The notes under the pieces were generated by a model. The model saw only the letters and a list, made by a program, of their open reading frames with translations. It did no database searches and was not told the DNA's origin. Positions 19,095 to 28,368 of a stretch of 64,000 nt of DNA are shown here, one piece after another. Origin of the DNA: Thelonectria olida (Eukaryota; Ascomycota; Sordariomycetes; Hypocreales; Nectriaceae); the NCBI GenBank assembly GCA_020736575.1, contig JAGPYM010000068.1, positions 51,944 to 115,943 of the forward strand. The letters run 5' to 3'. Numbering within the stretch: position 1 is the first letter of the stretch; each line of letters opens with the position of its first letter. Made by a program: the position numbers and the translations under genes.

Positions 19095-20117
19095 ATGGCC
19101 TCGCTTCAACAATCGATCCTTCTCTGGAAGAGCAACCAGTTCCTTAGCGATGCTATAAGTGTCCCTAAAGGCTCTAATGCTAGAGAAAAACTGTTCAGAG
19201 AGCTGGTAGAAGACGAAAATATCGTTCGAGACACTAAAAATGGCATTGAATTATTAAATCAAGCCTGTCTTGCGATAGCAGCAACCCAGGCATTCAGGAA
19301 GCAGCCAGATCAGTACAATCCCAATATTCTTACAACCTACGACTTCATGCTACTGGCTCGCATACTTCGTCTATTCTTTCCCTGCGATATGATGGAAGGA
19401 CATCGCAACTTGACAACGGTCACAAAGGGACTGAGCTCTTTCAACTTCGATGTGCCCTCCTTCAAGCAGGGCTTCGGGGTAAAGCGGCCCCGCGGGGATG
19501 AGACCGAGATGGAGGGCTCAAACAAGAAGCTGAAGGGGCTGTCTTTTGATCCGAACATCACGGCAAAGCGGCCCCGCGGGGATGAGACCGAGACGGAGGG
19601 CTCAAATAAGAAGCTGAAGGGGCTGTCTTTTGATCCGAACATCACGGCAAAGCGGCTCCGCGGTGATGAGACGGAGATGGAGGGCTCAAACAAGAAGCTG
19701 AAGGGGCTGTATTTTGATCCGAACATCACGGCAAAGCGGCCCCGCGGGGATGAGACCGAGACGGAGGGCTCAAATAAGAAGCTGAAGGGGCTGTCTTTTG
19801 ATCCGAACATCACGGCAAAGCGGCCCCGCGGGGATGAGACCGAGATGGAAGGTTCAAACAAGAAGCCGAAGGGGCTGTCTTTTGATCCGAACATTAAGGC
19901 AAAGCGGCCCCGCGGGGATGAGACCGAGATGGAGGGCTCAAACAAGAAGCCGAAGGGGCTGTCTTTTGATCCGAACATCTCGGCAAAGCGGCCCCGCGGG
20001 GATGAGACTGAACCGGAGGGCTCAAATAAGAAGCAAAAAAGTATCAGTCCGCATCAAAAGACAGCCACTTTGTTCACTTTTGATGGTATAAAATTGAAGC
20101 AAGAACCGGAGAACTAA
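19095..20117 (+). CDS. Protein with seven 28-residue repeats carrying nuclear localisation motifs
   Basis: An intact single-exon frame of 340 residues. The first 128 residues are a globular helical domain (MASLQQSILLWKSNQFLSDA; ILTTYDFMLLARILRLFFP). From residue 130 there are six full and one partial copies of a 28-residue unit, encoded by an 84-bp minisatellite (19482 to about 20040). Each unit contains KRPRGDETEMEGSNKKLK, which looks like a bipartite nuclear localisation signal, followed by GLSFDPNIT. The copies differ at few sites (M/T, L/P, S/Y). Function unknown. Nuclear targeting is inferred; the spacing could also suit repeated binding of a partner. No homologue is recognised. Confidence 0.7.
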   Translation: MASLQQSILLWKSNQFLSDAISVPKGSNAREKLFRELVEDENIVRDTKNGIELLNQACLAIAATQAFRKQPDQYNPNILTTYDFMLLARILRLFFPCDMMEGHRNLTTVTKGLSSFNFDVPSFKQGFGVKRPRGDETEMEGSNKKLKGLSFDPNITAKRPRGDETETEGSNKKLKGLSFDPNITAKRLRGDETEMEGSNKKLKGLYFDPNITAKRPRGDETETEGSNKKLKGLSFDPNITAKRPRGDETEMEGSNKKPKGLSFDPNIKAKRPRGDETEMEGSNKKPKGLSFDPNISAKRPRGDETEPEGSNKKQKSISPHQKTATLFTFDGIKLKQEPEN

Positions 20118-20600
20118 TTGGACAGGTGTTTTAAGCAGATAGTGGCCTGGTTGTTTTAAGGAGATAGTTATCTGTTATATTAAGGAGATAGTTATTGTTT
20201 TATTGTTTTCTGATTTTATTGTTTATAATAGTTATTTTATAGATAGTCTTTCTTAAGTTTTTAAGAGTTTAATAAATAAAGTTTTTTTTATTAAAACCTA
20301 TAGTTAAGCAATTAAATTAAATGCTTTAAAAACTGAAATAATCCCAGCATAGAAAACTGAGGCTTTTTATCGCTAAGGTACTATTTTAGTTTAAAGGCCA
20401 GGCGCTTAAAGCCCCTAGCAGGATCTCGATTCAGTAGAGGTAAGCTCGCACTAGCACAAAGCAGAGCCACAGAAAGCAGGAAACGTCCAGTACATATAGG
20501 AGGGCCAACCGGAGTTTAAAGGTTATAAACCCAAGGGCCCATCAATGCAAGGTCACTTTTGTCCTGTAATCCCTATATCGACCACAAGTGTACTTTCATC
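20118..20600. other. Intergenic, AT-rich 3' region then promoter
   Basis: Contains three copies of AAGGAGATAGTTAT-like sequence near 20130-20190 and T-rich tracts. CAGAAAGCAGGAAAC lies at 20470-20484, about 120 bp before the ankyrin gene; similar motifs are near other genes in the window. Confidence 0.4.
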
Positions 20601-21476
20601 ATGCCCACTACGTCTCCCATCGGCAACACCTCGTCTAACAACCCTTTGGTTGACGATGTTCCCATTGTCTGGTACAGCGGCTCTAATGGTGTCTGTGGCC
20701 CAACAGATGATCTTGTCCATGGTGTCCTGGCGGGTAACGTTGCTCGCGTTCGTCATCTTTCGATACTTGGTTTCACTATACCAGCAGTCGATTCATGGGT
20801 GGTTTACGAAGCATGTCTTCAAAGCGTCAAAATGATGCATGCTCTATCTATGAATCCGAGATCAAAGCTCAATCGGGTAATGCCGTGGCAGATGGGTGAT
20901 CGGAACATTCACTTCCTTCTGCGTACGCCATCGGGTCGATTCCTGGGAAGCAAGATGGCTGCCATCGCCTTTCTCATTCAAAACGGTGCCCACCCTCTAG
21001 AGCGGGATCGGCTGGGAAATACCGCTCTACACATCCTTGCGGAGGTGCCGACTCAAAGCGATGCCGACGGCTTTGGCATCATGAAGGTTTTACTCGACAA
21101 GGAGGACAATGGATTTATATCTAAAGGCATGCGTGAGGCCTGCATCTCCAATATCGACTCTCGCAATATACCCCTCGAAGCTAGCGAAGGAAGCACGGCT
21201 TTAATGAATGCAGTTATGCATGGTCACACGGAGTGTGTTCGGGTTCTTCTGGAACAGGGAGCCAACCCTCACTTGCTCGGACCCTTGTACCAATCTCCTT
21301 TACACTATGCTGTTAGGCGAGACTTTCTAGATGTAGTCAAGGTTCTCTTGCAGCATGGGGCTGTCGTGACTAGTGAGGTTGAGGAGGAAGTTCGGTCCTT
21401 GGAAATAGCCCAGATCTTAGCGGACTATAGAGATAGACAGATGGCTTGGGATAGTTCAGAGACGTCAGAGGAATAG
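20601..21476 (+). CDS. Ankyrin-repeat protein
   Basis: A single-exon protein of 291 residues from the ATG at 20601 (the upstream open frame has no earlier ATG). Ankyrin units are clear in the second half: RLGNTALHILAEVP, then EGSTALMNAVMHGHTECVRV with LLEQGANPHLL, then YQSPLHYAVRRDFLDVVKV with LLQHGAVV. A diverged unit lies nearer the N-terminus (VHGVLAGNVARVRHLSILG). Ankyrin repeats are protein-binding scaffolds; no effector domain is seen, so the partner is unknown. Confidence 0.8.
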   Translation: MPTTSPIGNTSSNNPLVDDVPIVWYSGSNGVCGPTDDLVHGVLAGNVARVRHLSILGFTIPAVDSWVVYEACLQSVKMMHALSMNPRSKLNRVMPWQMGDRNIHFLLRTPSGRFLGSKMAAIAFLIQNGAHPLERDRLGNTALHILAEVPTQSDADGFGIMKVLLDKEDNGFISKGMREACISNIDSRNIPLEASEGSTALMNAVMHGHTECVRVLLEQGANPHLLGPLYQSPLHYAVRRDFLDVVKVLLQHGAVVTSEVEEEVRSLEIAQILADYRDRQMAWDSSETSEE

Positions 21477-21673
21477 GCAGAGATATATAAGCTAGCTGAA
21501 AAGATTAAGCACAAGCAAGGAAATTTGACATCTTTAAATATAATATTTCGCCCCTTTCTAATAGCCCGCAGTCTTTATCACCTACGAACAAGGAGTATCA
21601 TCGATGAGGTGGTAGCAGTCTTCTGTTACACTACAAGGCAAGTTTATAATTCCACTCCATTCTATCTCTTACT

Positions 21674-21815
21674 TTAAACCACAGGTTCCAGTCCCCAGTT
21701 TCCAGGTTCCAGTCCCAGTTTCCAGTCCCAGTTTCCAGGTTCCAGTCCCAGTTTCCAGGTTCCAGTCCCAGTTTCCAGGTTCCAGTCCGAGTTTCCAGTC
21801 CCCAGTTGCCAGTCT
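21674..21815. repeat. Tandem CCAGTTTCCAGGTTCCAGTC minisatellite
   Basis: Repeats of a roughly 20-bp unit (GTTTCCAGGTTCCAGTCCCA and shorter 13-bp versions lacking one TTCCAG block) fill this stretch between the ankyrin and F-box genes. The minus-strand frame across it (Trp/Asn/Leu repeats) is a by-product of the repeat and is not annotated. Confidence 0.8.
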
Positions 21816-21958
21816 TCAGCTTTGAGTTACTCGTTCTGTAGGACACTAGTGATCTTTCCAGAGCTTGAAAAGGTCGGTCCTACACAATCGGCCCCCATCT
21901 AGGTATATATTGGTGAGAATGCCTTTCACCATTCTCCACTCGGCAGCCCAAAGCCATT

Positions 21959-23089
21959 ATGGAGACTCTTCCCCTAGAAATGGTAACTGAGATTGCTCGG
22001 AACCTTGCATCCACTTCCGACGTTCGACACTTCCGACTCGTAAGCCGAGCGTTCGCCTATGCCGCATCTCCTGTTCTGTTCTGGCGTGTCCATGCCATTA
22101 ACACAGTGGGAAATCTAAACCAACTTCGTGATTTTCAGTGCCATCCTTCGAACTCAGCCCCTGCGGCAAGGCACCTAACACTATATCATGGGGACTGGCC
22201 AGCACTGGATTCTATCGACGCATGGAGCCAAACTCCTCAGGCGCTCCAACAGAACACTTTGCCAAATCATGCGAAGATAAAAGCCTATTTTGCATATCGG
22301 CAATTCATTGATCAAGAGGCACTTCGAGACCTCAACACAGACATCTCCAGGTTCACGGGGATGTTGGAATTGTTTCCAAATTTGACCAGCCTGACAATAT
22401 CTCACATACATGCCTGGCGATGGGGAAAACTTAGCAACGATCACTACCACGAACTCAGCCGGAATATTCATGTCGTTCCATTCTTCAAAGGTTGGGTCGG
22501 GGATCTCGTTCAAAAGCTACTGCCGATTCTGTATAAATCTCCACGACTAAAACAACTTAGCGTTCAAGGTTCTCTTGACCTCAGGGGAGTCGAATGGACG
22601 GCGGTCAATCGAAATATCCTATATTTAAAAGTCCAGTCCTTAATAACTTGCGAGTCACAGGAGGATCAAGCCGGCATTTTCCTCCGCTCTTTCCCAAACC
22701 TTCAGCAGCTGGAGCTGGGGACGGAAGCCGGCAGGTGGATTCGTGAGCAGAAGCTCCCTCTTTACTCATTATGGTGGCCGGATCTTTGGCAAGTCACCTT
22801 TCACAATCTATGGGCGTCGGAAGACGAGCTTATCGACTTTATCGTGCGACACCAGCTACAACAACTTACACTAAATAATGTCACACTATTCAATGGCTCC
22901 TGGGCGTCATTCTTCGATCGAACGCGCAACCTCCCTAAACGGTCTCTCCAGTCATCGGAGTGTATCATGGGGACTGGTCATCGTGTCGACCTGGCCGAAG
23001 CAGCAACGTCCTGTAGACGTTGGCCCGCCAGCGCTGCTGAAGTCCTCGAGCCCCAGGTGCGCCTCTCCTTTAGTTTCAAAGAAGCATAA
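21959..23089 (+). CDS. F-box protein
   Basis: An intact 376-residue frame starting METLPLEMVTEIARNLAS, a typical F-box (LPxEMxxxIxxxL ... VRHFRLVSRAF), residues about 3-45. F-box proteins recruit substrates to SCF ubiquitin ligases through Skp1. The remainder has LRR-like spacing (LEL..FPNLTSLTISHI; SPRLKQLSVQG; FPNLQQLELG; LQQLTLNNVTLF), as usual in fungal F-box proteins. The last 50 residues after RNLPKRSLQ are Arg/Ser-rich and do not continue the LRR pattern, so the 3' end may have diverged or frameshifted. The substrate is unknown. Confidence 0.75.
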   Translation: METLPLEMVTEIARNLASTSDVRHFRLVSRAFAYAASPVLFWRVHAINTVGNLNQLRDFQCHPSNSAPAARHLTLYHGDWPALDSIDAWSQTPQALQQNTLPNHAKIKAYFAYRQFIDQEALRDLNTDISRFTGMLELFPNLTSLTISHIHAWRWGKLSNDHYHELSRNIHVVPFFKGWVGDLVQKLLPILYKSPRLKQLSVQGSLDLRGVEWTAVNRNILYLKVQSLITCESQEDQAGIFLRSFPNLQQLELGTEAGRWIREQKLPLYSLWWPDLWQVTFHNLWASEDELIDFIVRHQLQQLTLNNVTLFNGSWASFFDRTRNLPKRSLQSSECIMGTGHRVDLAEAATSCRRWPASAAEVLEPQVRLSFSFKEA

Positions 23090-23412
23090 GCAACCAATAA
23101 TGAGCTTGAGGGTGCAAGGTTAGACTCAGGGAACGAGAATGCTATACGATGAGGTGCTTTCAATTTGATTGCTCTGTAGGGTAACTTCAAGCAGTGATGG
23201 TCATGATGGGAGGCGTGGATAAGTTGAACTCATAATAGAAATTTGTTTCAGTTAAAAATACAAACATCTACACTTTTTACCTACCTCATGTCTATGACTG
23301 CAACGTCCTCCTCACTATCCTTCTATATGTACCCGGAACAATGTGCTCCGAGGTGTGTGAGGAGTTGCCAGTACTCAGAACTCGCTGACTAAGATTTACC
23401 GGCGGGTAAATC

Positions 23413-26148
23413 TTAGTCAGCAATCTCCTTCGTCCTGTGGAGTAATATCTCTCGATCCTCCGCTTCCAGATTAAACATTCCATCCTCCCATTCAAATACC
23501 TGTTTTGAGCCCTTTATCAAAATGTCCTGGAATATCCTCCCAGCTTGACATAAGTGTTCAATATAATCATCAGCAAGCAGGCCATGGAATGCCTCCTGCT
23601 CTTCCTTTCTCTGAGGACTGTTAAGCTGTTTCCATTCGTCCTTGAGGATATGAAAGGGGTTATTTGAATTGACGAGGATAAATGGTAGCAGTCCATCGCA
23701 AGAACCACAGATAGTGTTCCATGCCCTTCCAGCCGCTAAATGCTTGTCCAACTTTGGAACATCCATCCCCAGTCGCCGAGCAAGCTCTTCGGTATCTGTA
23801 TAGAGGCGTTTTAGTCGACCGAGACTGGCTGTCTTCTTATCGAGTTCTCGAGCAACGCATGCTTGGGCGTAACGGCGTTTAAACTCGTAGAGAGATGTCT
23901 TTTCATCAACAGATTTGAGACATCTACCATGCTGCAAGAGAGGGTCCTCTGCATCTGAAATGACCACGTGTACATCGCGACGCCTCCATGCAGATACTAA
24001 CTCGATAAACTGTTGAACTGCAAATGAGCTTCGGATTGATGCCACTCTCATTAAAACATCCAGTTGTGGCTGGGATAGATCTGACTGGCCTATCTGGGGA
24101 ATGCGGCATAAAGGGTCCTTCTCCCTAATGAGCCTCTCCTGTTCATCCAGCTTTCTTCTGGGCGCCAGATAACTGCGTGTTGCCCTTGTTGTCGGTTCTT
24201 GGGGAGCATGCCTCTTGCGTGACCTCTTTAGCCTGGGCGGCTCGGGGGAAGGACTTGACGATGTAGGTAAGTCGATAAACCTGGCCCCGTGTTGTTGTAA
24301 CTGCTCAACGAGGCCATCCTCAGGGCAGCCGATGACTCTTTCAAGTTGAATCTCTTCCCCCGGGCGTAGGTAATTGATTGACCGAGCGGCACAGGGTCCG
24401 TAATTCAAAACCTGATGGTACTGTCCCGGTTTGGTAGCAACGGCTTTCCCAGGTTTAGAGACCAGGATGATAAAGTCAATACCTTCACTCTCTAGCAGCG
24501 AGGGAGCAATCAGTAGGGAGTGATGACTGACTTCGCCAGTGCACCCACTGCACTTCCACTCCCTCCGGATAAAGTCGTGAAATCTGGCAATGTGATGTTC
24601 TTTGATGATGGTCCATAATTTGTAGCCGAAATATGGCTGATTGAACGAAGAAAGGCCGTGATATCTCCGGCCTGTTGAGGTTTTTTCTTCCCAGGTTGCG
24701 TCTTCCCAATGCATGCGGTTTGCAGAACCGTTAGAGCCGATGTGGTGGTATTCAGAATGTAGGTCGCTAAGGTCTGCGTTTCCTAAAATGGCAGGCCCTG
24801 GGTTGAGCGGGCTGTTGAAGTTGATGTTGCTTAGGTGCCCAGAATAGTATGGAATGGGGCTGCGTGGCGGGTTTTTGATGAATCGCTCAAAGATGCCCTT
24901 GGCCTCCTCAACGGTTGGCTCCTCAACTTCCTGGGAGAAGCCTGACCAGTTGAACTTGGTTTTCGGCTCGCGAGTAAAGATTGATGCATGTCCCTTGCCT
25001 TTTGGGCCAGCCCGGTATTCAACCTCTGAATATTGACAGTCACCATCAGTCGTATTAAGCTTGTCTTGGATTTTAGTAAGGTCAATATTGGGGGTGGGAA
25101 CTGAAATTTCATTGGCAAAATCGGGGTGGGATGTGATTTTAGCAAGAGCTTGGACGAGTCCTTCTCCCATGTCGGCTGATGTGAGTGTGAATATTGGTGG
25201 CAAGCTTGCAGCATCTGGAGCTGGCGACGTATCTGGGGTTGTGGCATCGGTGGCATTTGCGGGCGTCGCGCAAGCCTGAGCATCGTCTTCGTCTCCGGGC
25301 GTCGCTTCGTCTCCGGGCGTCGCTTCGTCTCCGGGCGTCGCTTCGTCTCCGGGCGTCGCTTCGTCTCCGGGCGTCGCTTCGTCTCCGGGCGTCGCTTCGT
25401 CTCCGGGCGTCGCTTCGTCTCCGGGCGTCGCTTCGTCTCCGGGCGTCGCTTCGTCTCCGGGCGTCGCTTCGTCTCCGGGCGTCGCTTCGTCTCCGGGCGT
25501 CGCTTCGTCTCCGGGCGTCGCTTCGTCTCCGGGCGTCGCTTCGTCTCCGGGCGTCGCTTCGTCTCCGGGCGTCGCTTCGTCTCCGGGCGTCGCTTCGTCT
25601 CCGGGCGTCGCTTCGTCTCCGGGCGTCGCTTCGTCTCCAGGTGTCGCGCGGGCCTGAGCAGCATTATCGGTGCGCCTTGCTGCAAGGTCGAGATCGACTC
25701 TAACAGGACTAGCTTCTCGGGGTAATGTAGTTTGCTGAACGTCGCGGGGTTCCTCCGCTAAATCGGTCATATTAATATCCTCAGTAATGGACTGTTCGGC
25801 ATCCATCATGGGTGCGTCCTCAGTTGAGAAACCGTCACTTCCCTGAGACGTATTGGCTGGCTGGTCGACTTGTGCGGCTGGATCTTTGCTGAGGGTTGAA
25901 TGCGCGGACCGAGCCTGAATCTTTCTTATCCAATGCTCAAGCTTGTTAAGGCGGGCCTCAAGGTCGGCCCATGGTGACCCTCCATCTTGTTCTCTCACTG
26001 GGACTGCGGATCGAGACCGAGTAGATCGTTTGGGCTGATGTGTTTTGGTTGGCAAGTTTTGCCGGATCTCCCTAAGCAAATTTATTGCTTCGCTGAGTTC
26101 TTCGCGCAGCAAGCCAACCTCAGTGGGGGGAGAGTCGGGAATGGGCAT
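23413..26148 (-). CDS. JmjC-type domain protein with ATPGDE repeat array
   Basis: An intact single-exon frame of 911 residues. The N-terminus is a coiled-coil-like segment (LREELSEAINLLREIRQNLP) with a basic patch. Residues about 168-288 are some 20 copies of ATPGDE, encoded by an 18-bp minisatellite (about 25285-25645). Residues about 400-610 look like a JmjC cupin: HWED at 480-483 supplies a plausible H-x-E iron pair, FGYKLWTIIKEHHIARFHDF follows, a CSGC pair sits before SLLIAPSLL, and PGQYHQVLNYG supplies the third ligand H578. JmjC enzymes are Fe(II)/2-oxoglutarate dioxygenases, often histone demethylases; activity is inferred. The C-terminal 250 residues are conserved in a relic at 48510-48796. 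Confidence 0.7.
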   Translation of the reverse strand: MPIPDSPPTEVGLLREELSEAINLLREIRQNLPTKTHQPKRSTRSRSAVPVREQDGGSPWADLEARLNKLEHWIRKIQARSAHSTLSKDPAAQVDQPANTSQGSDGFSTEDAPMMDAEQSITEDINMTDLAEEPRDVQQTTLPREASPVRVDLDLAARRTDNAAQARATPGDEATPGDEATPGDEATPGDEATPGDEATPGDEATPGDEATPGDEATPGDEATPGDEATPGDEATPGDEATPGDEATPGDEATPGDEATPGDEATPGDEATPGDEATPGDEATPGDEDDAQACATPANATDATTPDTSPAPDAASLPPIFTLTSADMGEGLVQALAKITSHPDFANEISVPTPNIDLTKIQDKLNTTDGDCQYSEVEYRAGPKGKGHASIFTREPKTKFNWSGFSQEVEEPTVEEAKGIFERFIKNPPRSPIPYYSGHLSNINFNSPLNPGPAILGNADLSDLHSEYHHIGSNGSANRMHWEDATWEEKTSTGRRYHGLSSFNQPYFGYKLWTIIKEHHIARFHDFIRREWKCSGCTGEVSHHSLLIAPSLLESEGIDFIILVSKPGKAVATKPGQYHQVLNYGPCAARSINYLRPGEEIQLERVIGCPEDGLVEQLQQHGARFIDLPTSSSPSPEPPRLKRSRKRHAPQEPTTRATRSYLAPRRKLDEQERLIREKDPLCRIPQIGQSDLSQPQLDVLMRVASIRSSFAVQQFIELVSAWRRRDVHVVISDAEDPLLQHGRCLKSVDEKTSLYEFKRRYAQACVARELDKKTASLGRLKRLYTDTEELARRLGMDVPKLDKHLAAGRAWNTICGSCDGLLPFILVNSNNPFHILKDEWKQLNSPQRKEEQEAFHGLLADDYIEHLCQAGRIFQDILIKGSKQVFEWEDGMFNLEAEDREILLHRTKEIAD

Positions 26149-26160
26149 CGTGGCGCCAGA

Positions 26161-26520
26161 ATGCGGAGTGAGTTGTGTAAAGGGAACAAGTTGGCCGGCT
26201 CTAATGCGTGCTCACAGAGGGGGAGCACCGTGCTACTTATAGACAAGGTCCGGCCAACATGGAACTAAGCACCCGTAGTCGTAATGAGCGGCTCGTTGCG
26301 CCACTACTCCGGGCTTAAGTTTCGCCGATTTCCAAGGTCGTAGCCTCAATCTGACCACCAATGTATCTCGTCAGGGACACTGAGTTCTGCACGCAGCAAG
26401 ACTTCTGAGAGGGGTGTGCATCATGTTGCCCGAATGCGGAGTTGTATCAAGAGAACAAGTTAGCCAGCCCTAATATGTGCTGAAAGGGAGGACCGGCTAA
26501 TCCAACCAAGCACCCGTAAT
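26161..26520. repeat. Imperfect direct duplication upstream of the JmjC gene
   Basis: Copy 1 (26161 to about 26280) and copy 2 (about 26443-26520) share ATGCGGAGT, GAACAAGTT(G/A)GCC(G/A)G, CTAAT(G/A)(C/T)GTGCT and AAGCACCCGTA in the same order with small indels. They cover the presumed promoter of the JmjC gene, which starts at 26148. The region 26149-26681 holds no other gene that I recognise. Confidence 0.65.
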
Positions 26521-26681
26521 GGTCGGGAGGATGCCCGGAAAGTCGTAGGCGCAAGATGATGCCTGTGAGCGTAATAAAGATGAAGATGGATGTTTCTACT
26601 CGTGCTTTTCCACAAACAAGCAAAAGACGGGTCTGTTACATATAGTAGTGATTAATTAGGTATGCGAGTGACTCAAAACGT

Positions 26682-27566
26682 CTAAATCTCTTCCTTCTCT
26701 TCATTTTTCAACTTTATTGGTACTAGCTCTAGTCCACTCACTTGGAAGGCCCTCCATTCTTCATGATGCTGTTTGCCGTAACTGGACCCCAACCACTTTG
26801 AAAAGAGTGTGTCCTGGCCCAATACTTCTTGGATGCTAATCATCCAGAAGAATATTAACTTCCCATCCAGATTGAAAGACCGGAGTGCAAACATCTCCTT
26901 TTGAGAAATCACCGCCGAGGACCCAATCGCATTGCTAATACGGCCAGCGAGGGCTTCGTCATAAACAACAAATATATTTTCTTGGGGGTGATAGAAGATG
27001 ACCTGCTGCAGTACCGGCTTTGTCCCCAGTGTGTAAACCCACACTGGAAAACACATTGACTCTGGAGCAAAGCATCTGACCCAGCCCTTTTTCGTTTGTT
27101 GTATGCCGTGAGGGAGCGTTTCGATCGCGAAGATATCAAAAGTCGGCAGGTCCGTGGCGTCGGAGATATCCTTCGAGCAATTGGCTGGGTGGGCATGAAA
27201 TTCGGTACATATCTTGACGGCATTGTCAAGTATACTCTTTCTAAAAGTCCATCGTCTCCCGCCGTCGAGGTGAAATCGGGTCCATTCGCTGAACCGCAGC
27301 GCGGATATCTGCTCGTGGCTCAGCTGACACAAGGTGTCAATGGCGGGCTGATGATCCGTGCCTTTTGTGAAGATGGTGTATGGCTGTGTGGCAGTTGTCC
27401 AGAGACCGGTTCGACTGACATGCAAATCAGGCTCAGAGACGAAAAATAACTCCTTGGTTGTGGTTAGTGAACAGTAAATTAGGAAGTAAATATGCCATAC
27501 TTCCGATTTTTCGGTCGACTGTTTGGGCCCAAGAAGGAAAATTGGTGAATCCTTTTGTCTGGACAT
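26682..27566 (-). CDS. Hypothetical protein
   Basis: Starting at ATG 27566, exon 1 (27501-27566) and exon 2 (26682-27452) encode 278 residues. The 48-nt intron (GTATGG...CTAACCACAACCAAG) has a good branch site but happens to be open in frame, so the unspliced frame is also continuous. The protein is rich in aromatic residues and looks globular (TFRKSILDNAVKICTEFHAH; VIFYHPQENIFVVYDEALAG), ending in a charged tail (LKNEEKEEI). No family is recognised. Confidence 0.5.
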   Translation of the reverse strand: MSRQKDSPIFLLGPKQSTEKSEVWHIYFLIYCSLTTTKELFFVSEPDLHVSRTGLWTTATQPYTIFTKGTDHQPAIDTLCQLSHEQISALRFSEWTRFHLDGGRRWTFRKSILDNAVKICTEFHAHPANCSKDISDATDLPTFDIFAIETLPHGIQQTKKGWVRCFAPESMCFPVWVYTLGTKPVLQQVIFYHPQENIFVVYDEALAGRISNAIGSSAVISQKEMFALRSFNLDGKLIFFWMISIQEVLGQDTLFSKWLGSSYGKQHHEEWRAFQVSGLELVPIKLKNEEKEEI

Positions 27567-27993
27567 GCTTGACGACAGGAGGCTGAATTCAATATTTGAT
27601 GGGCCACGATTTCGCCGCTGTTGCGAGAGGGGAAGCAGTCTTAAATAAACCACGATAAAACATCACGTAGCACGGGATCCAATAAGCTTGGCTGAGAGTA
27701 CGCCAGGACGCAAGGAGTCAGTACCGCTACCCAACTCTCACACCCCCAAGATCTTGTGTTGGAGAGCCCCCAAGTAGACTGCGAGCTTTGAAGCGGAATG
27801 CGGCAGGTTCCTCCGTTGGGGATTGCGTGAAGTGTGGTGGGGAGCTGATCGGCTGACCTGAACATGGACGCACAGTCAGTTTACTCTAAGCAACTGGGAG
27901 GCTGGTTGGCTAACAAGTGCTAGTTACCTCGCCAGGTGTACAAACCCTACGATTCACGCAGTTATACAAGGACTCTTGTGCTGTAAAGAGAAA

Positions 27994-28215
27994 ATGACCA
28001 CATTGGAGCTCTTGGGTGAGCAGTTCCAGGAGCTCGCGGAAACTGGAAAGACTCAACCAGACCATTTTCGCAGGCAGCTAGCGGAGAAAAAGTTGATGTT
28101 TTCGGACTCATGCCTTCCCGCTAAAGGAACAAGACGGCGACTCAAGAGAAAGGGACGGGATGGCTTGAGGGGTACAAAACGACGAAGGCTCGGTAGGATA
28201 CCCGAAAAGTCATAG
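27994..28215 (+). CDS. Small basic hypothetical protein
   Basis: A 73-residue frame (MTTLELLGEQFQELAETGK ...) with a helical N-terminus and a strongly basic C-terminal half (RRRLKRKGRDGLRGTKRRR), reminiscent of the nuclear tail of a larger protein. It may be a real small gene or the last exon of a decayed one; no upstream exon is evident. Confidence 0.3.
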   Translation: MTTLELLGEQFQELAETGKTQPDHFRRQLAEKKLMFSDSCLPAKGTRRRLKRKGRDGLRGTKRRRLGRIPEKS

Positions 28216-28368
28216 AGGACTACCGAGAACAGGGATAGCGAGTTCTTCTCGTCTCCGGAGGCTTTCGATTTAGATTACTCGATATTTCTTTTATTAATGA
28301 CGTGTTTGTGCTGTATACAGCATGGAGCAACGCATAATACATTTTCATTCGAGGGCAAAGAAGCTACA

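Noticed and set aside
25194..25703. Arg-Leu-Arg-Ala-Ser repeat frame on the + strand and Glu-Thr-Lys-Arg-Arg-Pro repeat frame on the - strand
   Set aside because: Both are shadows of the 18-bp array inside the JmjC-type gene.
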